Positions 1 through 4,996 of a DNA stretch of 5,049 bases are shown piece after piece (position 1 is the stretch's first letter; the number at the start of each line of letters is the position of its first letter). The position numbers and the translations under genes were made by a program. The stretch covers positions 1 through 5,049 of the forward strand of contig CANSQW010000123.1 of the NCBI GenBank assembly GCA_947649215.1, written 5' to 3'. The DNA comes from an uncultured bacterium (GTDB lineage Bacteria > Actinomycetota > Coriobacteriia > Coriobacteriales > Eggerthellaceae). The notes below the pieces were generated by a model, which was given only the letters and a program-made list of their open reading frames with translations, had not been told where the DNA came from and made no database searches.

Positions 1-245
1 GTGGCGCCGACCGGGCACACCTTCACGCAAGCCGGGTTCTCGCAGTGCTGGCAGCCTACCGTCAGGTAGCTCATGGACAGGCGGGGGAAGGTGCCTGCGG
101 GAGTGTCGGGCATGTCCCCGCCGTCAGTTAGGCAGCGCGTCCACATGATGTTCGCCGGCACGTTGTTCGCCATCTTGCACGCCACGGTGCAGGCATTGCA
201 GCCCACGCAGCGCTTCGTGTCTATCGCCATTCCGTAATGGGTCAT
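1..245 (-). CDS. DmsB-like 4Fe-4S ferredoxin subunit of a molybdoenzyme (partial, N-terminal part)
   Basis: This is the electron-transfer subunit of a DMSO-reductase-type complex, expected to relay electrons from a membrane anchor to the catalytic subunit encoded just upstream. Only the first 81 complete residues are in the window; the rest lies beyond the left edge. The visible part carries two cysteine groups typical of DmsB: C13-x2-C16-x2-C19-x3-C23 and C65-x2-C68-x4-C73-x3-C77-P. A full DmsB has about 200 residues and four clusters, so two more Cys groups should follow outside the window. There is no signal peptide, as expected for a subunit co-exported with its Tat-bearing partner. The ATG at 245 is chosen because a strong Shine-Dalgarno site precedes it. 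The gap to the catalytic subunit's stop codon is 13 bases, which indicates one operon. The family call is firm; the specific redox partner and substrate are not known. Confidence 0.93.
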   Translation of the reverse strand, partial: MTHYGMAIDTKRCVGCNACTVACKMANNVPANIMWTRCLTDGGDMPDTPAGTFPRLSMSYLTVGCQHCENPACVKVCPVGA

Positions 246-251
246 CTCACG

Positions 252-260
252 CCCCTTCCT
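252..260 (-). promoter_or_regulatory. Ribosome binding site of the DmsB-like gene, overlapping the upstream stop codon
   Basis: On the minus strand this reads AGGAAGGGG, followed by six bases and then the ATG at 245. Its first two bases are the last two bases of the TAG stop (259-261) of the catalytic-subunit gene. Ribosomes finishing the first gene are therefore placed on the start site of the second. This suggests translational coupling that keeps the two subunits in balance. Confidence 0.8.
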
Positions 261-2715
261 AGTACTTCTCGACTTCGCAGAGGAAGTCGTAGAACGCGCT
301 GTTCGAGCAGTAGTCGTTCATGTAGACGCTGGTCAGATCCTGGGCGTGCCCCTCGATGAACTGCTCGGCCTGGAAGCCGTGAGGGATGGAGATCACGCCG
401 GGCTTGATGCCCTCGGTGACCAGGGCCTTGCACACCACGTAGCCGTGATCGTTATAGGCGCGCACCACGTCCCCCTGCTGGATGCCGCGAGCGGCCGCGT
501 CGGAGGCGTTGATCTTCAGCTCCGGCTCGGGCTCCAGCTCGCGCATCAGAGGCGTGTAGGCAAGCTGGGAGTGCACGTGGTACTTGTGGTGCTGGCTGCA
601 GCCCATCAGCGGGTACTTCTGGCGAAGCGGGTTGTCCCAGTAGGCCTCGTTGGCATCCTCGTAATAGGGACGCTTCTCGTAGTCGGCCACCGACTGGCCG
701 AAGTTGTTGCGCGCAGCCGGCTTCTCCAGGTAGAACTTCATGCGCTGGCCCTCAGCGCTGCCCACGCTGGCGATGACCGTGGTGCCGGCGTAGAGCGGCG
801 TGCGCACCATGCCCGAGCCGCTCAGCTTCTCGTAGTTGATGCCCGCGGCCTTGTTGACGGCGGTCTCGAGCGCCTTGTCGATCAGCTCGGCGTCGGAGGC
901 GCCGTTGCCGTAGATGGCGGCCATGCCCAGCTTGTCCGCCACGGCGCGCATGATCTCGAGGTCGGTCTTGCACTCGTAGAGCGGATCCACGGCCTTGTGG
1001 TGGAACATCAGGTAGGGCGTGGGGCAGCCGCCGTCGAAGTCCTCGGTCTCGAACACGTGGGGAACCGGCAGCACGATGTCGGCATAGGCGGCGGTGTCGG
1101 TCATGTTGACGTCGGCGCACACCACGAACGGCACCTTCTTCACCGCCTCGATCAGCTCCTGGCGGCCGGACTCGCAGGAGAGCACGTTGCCGTTGCAGCA
1201 CCACAGCACCTGGATGTCGCAGGGGGTCTGGCCCCACTTCTTCTCCTCCATGATCTTGGGGAGGTACATGCCCGTGGTGTTCACGCCGGGACGGCCCATC
1301 ATGTAGGCCACGGAATTGGTGGAGGAGTTGAACGGGGACGTGTTGCCCGTGACCGCCGCGCCCGGCTTGCCGTAGTTGCCGGTCATGGCCGCGATGAGCG
1401 CCATGTTCTTGAAGTTGTGGTGCGAGTTCACGTGATGGCCCAGGCCCTGCCACGACAGGATGTAGCTGGGGCCTTCGGCGTACTCGCGCGCAAGCTCCTC
1501 GATGTCCTCCTGGGCGAGGTCGCAGATCTCGGCGGCCTTGGCGGTGGTGTACTCGGCGATGGAGTCCAGAACCGTCTGGTAGCAGGTCTTGCACACGCGC
1601 CCGTCAGACAGGGTGAACTCTCCCAGGATAGCCGGGGAAGCCGCCTCGGCCAGGGCAGCCTGGGCGCCGGCGGCCTCGTCCCACACCACCACCGGGTCAA
1701 CCACCGTGGGCTGCCCCGTCATGGGATTGACGGGCCCTTCGGACGTGGGATGGCCGTAGTCGCTCATGCGCAGGTAGGTGCCGTCGTCCTTGATGAGGAA
1801 CGGAGCCACCGTGGAGGTGCGCAGGAACTCGTCGTCGGTCAGGCCGTTCTCGAAGATGTAGTTGGCCATGGCCAGCATGAGCGCGCCGTCGGTGCCGGGG
1901 CGGATGGGCAGGTACCAGTCGGAATGGGCCGCGGAGGCGGTGTACTGCGGGTCGATGGTGATGAGCTTCGCGCCCTTCTCCCGCGCGTCGCACACGAACT
2001 GCCAGGCATGAATGTAGGCCTCGGCGGGATTTCCGCCCCACGAGATGAGGTACTTGGCGTTGGCGGCATCGTCGAAGGAGTTGCCCACCGTGCCCAGCTG
2101 GATCATCTGGGAGTAGATCTGGGCATAGTCGGCGCCAGCGCCCAGCACGGTGCCGCCGATGGCGGTGAGGAAGCGACCGTAGGCCATGGACATGTAGCCA
2201 GCCTGGGCTCCGTTGAGCACGCCGTAGGAGCCGTAGGAGGACCATACGGCCACCGAGGTGCCGCCGAAGTCCTTGATGGCCGCGCCTATCTTGGCGGAAA
2301 TCTCGTCGATGGCCTCATCCCAGGTGATGCGCTCCCACTGGCCTGCGCCGCGCTCGCCGGTGCGGCGCAGGGGATACTTCAGGCGGTCGGGATCGTACAT
2401 GCGCTGGGGCTGCGTGTAGCCCTTGACGCAGAGGCGGCGCCAGCGGGCGTCCTCCTCGGGGTACTGGGCGGCGGCCACTTTGACCACCCTGCCCTCGCGA
2501 ACCGTCACGTCCATGTGGCACTTGCTCCCGCAGTTGCCACGGCAGCCGCTGCGGAAGGTGGTCTCCCCCGCCTCGGCATGGGCCGCGTCGGCGCCGAGGC
2601 CGACGAGCGTGGCGCCGGTTCCTGCCACCGCGGCGACGCCCGCAGCCGCACCCGTGGCCTTCAGGAAGCCTCGACGGGTGAGCTGCGCGGATGCTTGATG
2701 AGTCGTTTCGGTCAT
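259..2715 (-). CDS. Tat-exported molybdopterin oxidoreductase, DmsA-like catalytic subunit
   Basis: This is an 818-residue catalytic subunit of the DMSO reductase superfamily, expected to bind bis-MGD and one 4Fe-4S cluster and to act outside the cytoplasmic membrane. A Tat signal is visible: T-R14-R15-G-F-L-K, a hydrophobic alanine/glycine stretch, and a likely cut after A-H-A at residue 47. The FeS motif is C58-x3-C62-x3-C66-x29-C96. Family blocks follow in order: YDPDRLKYPL (107-116), the W-G-G-N-P-A-E block, I-D-P-Q-Y-T, and I-R-P-G-T-D. The C-terminal dinucleotide-binding domain starts near residue 699. The segment around 194-202 (G-A-D-Y-A-Q-I-Y-S) replaces the D-Y-S of E. coli DmsA, so the usual Ser ligand to Mo is not evident. 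A C375-x2-C378 pair lies in a middle insertion. The start at 2715 is supported by a strong Shine-Dalgarno site and by the Tat motif; an in-frame extension to 2820 is rejected. The substrate is unknown; many paralogues of this type occur in gut Coriobacteriia, including catechol dehydroxylases. Confidence 0.93.
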   Translation of the reverse strand: MTETTHQASAQLTRRGFLKATGAAAGVAAVAGTGATLVGLGADAAHAEAGETTFRSGCRGNCGSKCHMDVTVREGRVVKVAAAQYPEEDARWRRLCVKGYTQPQRMYDPDRLKYPLRRTGERGAGQWERITWDEAIDEISAKIGAAIKDFGGTSVAVWSSYGSYGVLNGAQAGYMSMAYGRFLTAIGGTVLGAGADYAQIYSQMIQLGTVGNSFDDAANAKYLISWGGNPAEAYIHAWQFVCDAREKGAKLITIDPQYTASAAHSDWYLPIRPGTDGALMLAMANYIFENGLTDDEFLRTSTVAPFLIKDDGTYLRMSDYGHPTSEGPVNPMTGQPTVVDPVVVWDEAAGAQAALAEAASPAILGEFTLSDGRVCKTCYQTVLDSIAEYTTAKAAEICDLAQEDIEELAREYAEGPSYILSWQGLGHHVNSHHNFKNMALIAAMTGNYGKPGAAVTGNTSPFNSSTNSVAYMMGRPGVNTTGMYLPKIMEEKKWGQTPCDIQVLWCCNGNVLSCESGRQELIEAVKKVPFVVCADVNMTDTAAYADIVLPVPHVFETEDFDGGCPTPYLMFHHKAVDPLYECKTDLEIMRAVADKLGMAAIYGNGASDAELIDKALETAVNKAAGINYEKLSGSGMVRTPLYAGTTVIASVGSAEGQRMKFYLEKPAARNNFGQSVADYEKRPYYEDANEAYWDNPLRQKYPLMGCSQHHKYHVHSQLAYTPLMRELEPEPELKINASDAAARGIQQGDVVRAYNDHGYVVCKALVTEGIKPGVISIPHGFQAEQFIEGHAQDLTSVYMNDYCSNSAFYDFLCEVEKY

Positions 2716-2720
2716 CAAAA

Positions 2721-2728
2721 TCCTCCCT
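2721..2728 (-). promoter_or_regulatory. Ribosome binding site of the DmsA-like gene
   Basis: The minus strand reads AGGGAGGA, then TTTTG, then the ATG at 2715. This decides the start: the long in-frame extension upstream has no such site and would put residues before the Tat signal. The core GGAGGA is exactly complementary to TCCTCC at 2763-2768 on the same RNA, so the site could be masked. Confidence 0.8.
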
Positions 2729-2733
2729 CTCTG

Positions 2734-2768
2734 AACGCCGCCCTTCCGTGGCGGCAGGCGTTGGAGGA
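2734..2768 (-). promoter_or_regulatory. Possible Shine-Dalgarno-masking hairpin in the leader
   Basis: On the transcript, AACGCC (2757-2762), a bulged U and GCC pair with GGCGGCGTT (2734-2742), giving nine pairs around a 10-nt loop. Directly outside it, TCCTCC (2763-2768) is complementary to GGAGGA (2721-2726), the core of the ribosome binding site, across a 7-nt bulge. A competing register pairs GCCGCC with GGCGGC (2750-2755/2737-2742). The layout would allow translation control, but this is a reading of complementarity only. Confidence 0.35.
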
Positions 2769-2822
2769 GCTGCACCGAAGCCCCATCCCGGCCCCTTGCC
2801 GGGAAGCGGGGCGCACGCATCT

Positions 2823-2845
2823 AAGGCACCCTGTCGTGCCTTTTT
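2823..2845 (+). terminator. Hairpin plus T-run, terminator-like only on the plus strand
   Basis: AAGGCAC, a six-base loop CCTGTC, and GTGCCTT form a 7-bp stem followed by further T bases (T run 2841-2845) on the plus strand. No plus-strand gene is known upstream. On the minus strand the same element is a leader hairpin preceded by A bases and lacks a trailing T run, so it should not stop operon transcription. It may limit antisense transcripts, or it may simply be a leader stem. Confidence 0.35.
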
Positions 2846-2933
2846 CTGAAGCTCTGGCGTGCAACGATTTTGACGGATTGAGCGCCCCGCCCCTCGCGGG
2901 CCGCCGACAATCCCCTCCAACATGACAGGGAAA

Positions 2934-2962
2934 ACGATAGCAAATTGTTCCGTAACAATCAA
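2934..2962 (-). promoter_or_regulatory. Predicted sigma70-type promoter of the reductase operon
   Basis: On the minus strand a -35 box TTGATT (2957-2962) is followed, after exactly 17 bases, by -10 TATCGT (2934-2939). Each matches the consensus at four of six positions, and TGC directly before the -10 box gives an extended -10. The region is AT-rich against a GC-rich background. The -35 box overlaps the end of one operator arm and its 6-bp spacer, and the other arm fills most of the -35/-10 gap. This geometry suits repression. Confidence 0.65.
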
Positions 2963-2982
2963 TAAATTGTTACGGAACAATT
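2943..2982. promoter_or_regulatory. Double operator: 17-bp perfect inverted repeat made of two nested dyads
   Basis: Arm 2943-2959 (AATTGTTCCGTAACAAT) is an exact reverse complement of arm 2966-2982, with a 6-bp spacer. Each arm also contains its own dyad, ATTGTT-N4-AACAAT (2944-2959 and 2966-2981), with centres 22 bp apart, about two helical turns. That is the pattern of two dimer-binding sites on one DNA face. One site lies between the -35 and -10 boxes and the other lies just upstream of the -35 box, so a bound protein should block RNA polymerase. The binding protein is not identified. TetR, MarR or GntR types are possible, and the GntR gene next door is the nearest candidate. Confidence 0.8.
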
Positions 2983-3047
2983 CTTTCAATTCTGTCGCAT
3001 GGAGTTAGCTTCGGTTCCTCCACCGGAGACTCGCGGGCAGAGGGAAT

Positions 3048-3065
3048 CCCGCCGCCCGGCGCGGG
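3048..3065 (-). other. Short GC-rich hairpin directly after the GntR gene stop
   Basis: CCCGC (3048-3052) and GCGGG (3061-3065) can pair around an 8-base loop immediately beyond the stop codon of the regulator gene. No T run follows on the minus strand, so it is at most a weak or factor-dependent terminator. The remaining bases 2985-3047 show no gene or clear element. Confidence 0.25.
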
Positions 3066-3518
3066 CTAGTCGCCGTCGGGATGGCGCTCCTGCTCGAGGT
3101 AGAGCCCCATGACCTCGTGGCTTCCCTCCGGGTCGAGGGTGCGCGCTGCGACGGCGTAGGCCACGGCGTCAGCCACCCCGTCGAGCGGCATGCCGAGCGC
3201 CATGTAGGCGCTGATGAAGTCGTTGATGAGCTGAGCGGCCTTGGGAAAGTCCTCGTCGCGCATGCTGTCGGTGCGCCGACGCACGGTCACGCCGCTCCCC
3301 TGGCGCGCCACCAGGTAGCCGGTGGCCTTGAGATAGCGGTAGGCCTGGTTGACCACCGACGGGCTCACATCGAGCGCCTCAGACAGACCGCGGACGGTGG
3401 GCATCTTCTGCTCAGGCTCGAGTTCGCCGCGGCGGATCATGTTGATGATCTGATCGCGAATCTGGATCCACAGCGGGGCGGGATCGTTCTTGTCGACGGT
3501 GAGAGGAAGGGTTGCCAT
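3066..3518 (-). CDS. GntR-family transcriptional regulator, YtrA-like (short C-terminal domain)
   Basis: This is a 150-residue DNA-binding protein. Residues 12-80 form the winged helix-turn-helix typical of GntR proteins: a D-P-A-P-L-W-I-Q-I-R start, M-P-T-V-R-G-L-S-E-A-L, V-S-P-S-V-V-N-Q-A-Y-R-Y-L as the recognition region, and the G-S-G-V-T-V wing end. Only about 70 residues follow, which are mostly helical and without a ligand-binding fold of FadR or UTRA size. That length fits the YtrA subfamily, whose short tail mainly serves dimerisation. The start at 3518 places the typical V-D-K-N-D-P-A-P-L-W segment near the N-terminus. No good Shine-Dalgarno site precedes it, so translation may begin on a very short leader or the start may be slightly off. 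An in-frame extension to 3677 is rejected because its added residues look like translated non-coding GC-rich DNA. YtrA-type genes often regulate an adjacent transporter or themselves; here the next genes are the reductase operon, whose promoter carries a double operator. Confidence 0.9.
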   Translation of the reverse strand: MATLPLTVDKNDPAPLWIQIRDQIINMIRRGELEPEQKMPTVRGLSEALDVSPSVVNQAYRYLKATGYLVARQGSGVTVRRRTDSMRDEDFPKAAQLINDFISAYMALGMPLDGVADAVAYAVAARTLDPEGSHEVMGLYLEQERHPDGD

Positions 3519-3574
3519 GGGACTCGCTTCAATCTTTGGGGGAACTATCTGTCCACAGCGTACCTGATCCACGC

Positions 3575-3609
3575 CGCCTCGGCGCCGAGGCGCAAAAAAC
3601 TCCTCGGCG
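3575..3609. repeat. 18-bp perfect palindrome with a third complementary arm
   Basis: Bases 3575-3592 form an uninterrupted perfect palindrome with GGCGCC at its centre. A further arm CCTCGGCG (3602-3609) repeats the left half (3577-3584) and is complementary to CGCCGAGG (3583-3590). The middle segment can therefore pair with either neighbour. The T run on the minus strand lies before the palindrome, inside the loop of the alternative pairing, so it is not a standard intrinsic terminator. It lies between the ATPase gene and the GntR gene, where a termination or regulator-binding role is possible. Confidence 0.6.
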
Positions 3610-3614
3610 AAACA

Positions 3615-3649
3615 CCGCGGCCGATGGTAATGACTGTAGGCGGCCGCGG
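3615..3649 (-). other. 9-bp inverted repeat downstream of the ATPase gene
   Basis: CCGCGGCCG (3615-3623) and CGGCCGCGG (3641-3649) are exact reverse complements around a 17-base loop, 42 bases after the ATPase stop codon. The stem could end the ATPase transcript, but it lacks a directly following T run on the minus strand; the nearest one is about 15 bases further on. Confidence 0.4.
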
Positions 3650-3691
3650 AGCGAGCGCGCGGGGCGCGACGCGGCAAGGACGGCTGGGCCC

Positions 3692-4792
3692 CTAGCCCAG
3701 GGGGCCGACCTTCCCCTGGAGGTAGTCGCGGAACCCCGGCAGCTCGAAGACCACGTAGGAGGGCCCGCGCTCCCCGATGACGCCCTGCTCGATCAGCCGG
3801 CGCTTGTAGGTGCTCGTATAGTTACTGGCCTCGCCCAGCCGGCTCGCGATATCCGTCAGGCGGCTCTCCTCGGGATCGAGCAGCATGGCACGGAGAAACA
3901 GCAGGTCTTTGGGAGAGAGGTCGTAGTAGGTGGCCTCGAGAACCCGTTCGGTGAAGCCCCTGCGGGCAAGCGCCACACCTGCCTGCACGTCGGCGAGCGA
4001 CACCTCGGGCTCATCGGGATGCTGCGCCCAGCTGCGGTAGCCCACAAGCTGCATGAGGTAGGGAAACCCTCGGCTCTCGTCAGCCGCGAGGGCCACGGCC
4101 TGCGGGCCCATCGTCCGCCCCGCCTCCTCGACGGTGAGCCGAATGCCCTCGGCGGCATCCTGCGCGGAGAGGTTGCCGAGCCGATGGCTGTTCGCGCGGC
4201 GCAGGAACGACACCGACTCGTTCCGAAGGAGCGTCGACACCTTCCCCGGAAGGCCCGCCAACAGCAGCGCCACCCGGCGCTCCTCCCCCACGAAATGCTG
4301 GTAGACCGCAGCCAGCTGGATCATCTCGCCAAGATCGGGCTGCACCTCGTCAACGGTGATGAGAACGCCTATCCCCTGGTCATCGAGGGCGTCAAGCATC
4401 CGCCCCATACGCGTGCGCCAGTTTCCCCGGGGCGCCTCGGCCCGCTCCCATTCCACGCCGACGATCTGCCCGATGGAGAGGGCCCGCAAATGCGCCGAGG
4501 CCGCCGGATCGATGAACTGCGAGGCTGCCTCGACGGTGCGCTCGATGATGTCTTCCAGCATGCCGGGGACGGCCGTCACGTTCACCGCGATCCAGCCGTG
4601 GGCGGCCGCCACGCGCGAGAGGTACAGGAGCAACGCGGTCTTTCCCGTGCCGCGGGCGCCCGTGTAGATGGTGGAGAGATTCGGATCGCCCGGCCCGTTA
4701 TCGAAGGCCTCGGCCACCTCCTCGATGATCTCCCGACGGCCGGCGAGCAGCTCGGGCACGCGCCCGAACGTGGGGGTGAAGGGGTTTTTCAT
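3692..4792 (-). CDS. AAA+ ATPase with C-terminal winged helix (ORC/Cdc6- or STAND-like)
   Basis: This 366-residue protein has a nucleotide-binding core and a DNA-binding-like tail. An N-terminal L-A-G-R-R-E box (16-21) of the ORC/STAND type precedes Walker A G-A-R-G-T-G-K-T (45-52). Walker B is V-L-I-T-V-D148-E149, and a sensor-1-like L-L-A-G-L-P sits at 177-182. A sensor-2-like segment S-R-G-F-P-Y-L-M-Q-L follows at 240-249. Residues 290-355 look like a winged helix (Y-D-L-S-P-K-D-L-L-F-L, later T-S-T-Y-K-R-R-L-I-E-Q-G-V-I). It is complete and all ATPase motifs are intact. The start at 4792 gives the M-K-N-P-F-T-P opening seen in such proteins, with a GAGG site 10 bases upstream. GTG at 4798 is a close alternative, and ATG at 4819 falls within the upstream repeats and has no ribosome binding site. 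Relatives are usually annotated only as ATP-binding proteins. Its cellular role, and any link to the reductase, cannot be told from the sequence. Confidence 0.85.
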   Translation of the reverse strand: MKNPFTPTFGRVPELLAGRREIIEEVAEAFDNGPGDPNLSTIYTGARGTGKTALLLYLSRVAAAHGWIAVNVTAVPGMLEDIIERTVEAASQFIDPAASAHLRALSIGQIVGVEWERAEAPRGNWRTRMGRMLDALDDQGIGVLITVDEVQPDLGEMIQLAAVYQHFVGEERRVALLLAGLPGKVSTLLRNESVSFLRRANSHRLGNLSAQDAAEGIRLTVEEAGRTMGPQAVALAADESRGFPYLMQLVGYRSWAQHPDEPEVSLADVQAGVALARRGFTERVLEATYYDLSPKDLLFLRAMLLDPEESRLTDIASRLGEASNYTSTYKRRLIEQGVIGERGPSYVVFELPGFRDYLQGKVGPLG

Positions 4793-4815
4793 GCTCACAG
4801 CGCCTCGCTTCTTTT

Positions 4816-4867
4816 GCATTTTTAGGCGATTTTTGCATTTTTAGGCGATTTTTGCAAGATTAGGCGA
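4816..4867. repeat. 19-bp tandem direct repeats upstream of the ATPase gene (two perfect, one degenerate)
   Basis: The unit GCATTTTTAGGCGATTTTT occurs exactly at 4816-4834 and 4835-4853. A third, altered copy (GCA, then TTAGGCGA) begins at 4854 and keeps the same 19-bp step. The conserved core TAGGCGA is flanked by T5 runs in the perfect copies, so the DNA is AT-rich and probably bent. The array ends about 24 bases before the chosen ATPase start. It fits an iterated protein-binding site or a regulated promoter; three short copies without unique spacers do not make a CRISPR array. Confidence 0.75.
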
Positions 4868-4877
4868 CAGGTGACAA
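4848..4877 (-). promoter_or_regulatory. Candidate promoter of the ATPase gene, overlapping the 19-bp repeats
   Basis: On the minus strand TTGTCA (4872-4877, five of six matches) is followed after 18 bases by AAAAAT (4848-4853, four of six). A second weak pair, TTGCAA (4852-4857) and AAAAAT (4829-4834), has a 17-base spacing. Both overlap the direct repeats, so a repeat-binding protein could control them. The AT-rich repeats make chance matches likely. Confidence 0.3.
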
Positions 4878-4892
4878 GACCGTCGGAAAGGG

Positions 4893-4925
4893 CAAGACGG
4901 CCCGCCGGGGAGGCAGGCCGTCTTG
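4893..4925 (-). terminator. Strong hairpin, candidate terminator for the gene at the right edge
   Basis: CAAGACGGCC (4893-4902) and GGCCGTCTTG (4916-4925) form a 10-bp perfect stem. Three more pairs (4904-4906/4912-4914) can close inside it after one mismatch, leaving a 5-base loop. On the minus strand CCCTTTCC follows, a weak T tract. It stands between the right-edge gene and the ATPase promoter region, where a terminator is expected. Confidence 0.55.
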
Positions 4926-4930
4926 GCAGG

Positions 4931-4986
4931 GGCGCACGAAGCGCCAGGGGATGCGGGCGGCGGCGCGGAGGGAGGGGCGCCGCCGC
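4931..4986 (-). terminator. Two further GC-rich hairpins after the right-edge gene
   Basis: GGCGC (4931-4935) pairs with GCGCC (4941-4945) around a 5-base loop. GCGGCGGCGC (4957-4966) pairs exactly with GCGCCGCCGC (4977-4986) around a 10-base loop. The larger stem starts about 10 bases after the stop codon at 4997-4999. Neither has a T run, so they may pause polymerase or protect the 3' end, with the hairpin at 4893-4925 as the next stop. Confidence 0.4.
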
Positions 4987-4996
4987 GGAGGGAGCC

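Larger units (their letters stand above)
2716..2927 (-). other. Long structured 5' leader of the reductase operon
   Basis: The predicted promoter places transcription start near 2926-2928, giving a leader of about 210 nt with no convincing small gene. Several hairpins can be read from it. The first has outer arms 2875-2880/2908-2913 and inner arms 2886-2890/2896-2900. The second is a 7-bp stem, 2823-2829/2836-2842. The third is a two-part stem, 2780-2784/2808-2812 with inner 2787-2792/2798-2803 around a 5-nt loop. The fourth, 2734-2762, is a 9-bp stem with one bulged base just before the Shine-Dalgarno site. I could not match it to a riboswitch class I know, including the Moco element, which would have been a natural expectation. 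GC-rich DNA forms hairpins easily, so a regulatory role is inferred. Confidence 0.45.

Noticed and set aside
2716..2820. In-frame N-terminal extension of the reductase to an ATG at 2820
   Set aside because: It would bury the Tat signal behind 35 residues and ignore the strong ribosome binding site before 2715.
346..2925. Very long open frame on the plus strand (859 codons) opposite the reductase gene
   Set aside because: Its protein is low in recognisable motifs and dominated by A, G, V, H, L and R, as expected for the antisense shadow of a GC-rich gene; the minus strand has clear family motifs.
2716..2927. Molybdenum-cofactor riboswitch
   Set aside because: Considered because the operon encodes a molybdoenzyme, but I could not fit the leader to the conserved elements I remember; a covariance-model search would decide.
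2829..2930. Seven-base complement between CCCTGTC (2829-2835) and GACAGGG (2924-2930), a possible loop contact in the leader
   Set aside because: A 7-base match within about 200 bases is expected by chance about once, and the predicted start site would cut off part of it.
3519..3677. In-frame extension of the GntR protein to an ATG at 3677
   Set aside because: The added residues have no GntR similarity and cross the inverted repeats of the intergenic region.
3512..4825. Plus-strand open frame of 437 codons opposite the ATPase gene
   Set aside because: Antisense shadow of a gene with intact Walker motifs; no family features of its own.
4816..4867. CRISPR array
   Set aside because: Units are 19 bp, directly adjacent with no unique spacers, and there are only three.
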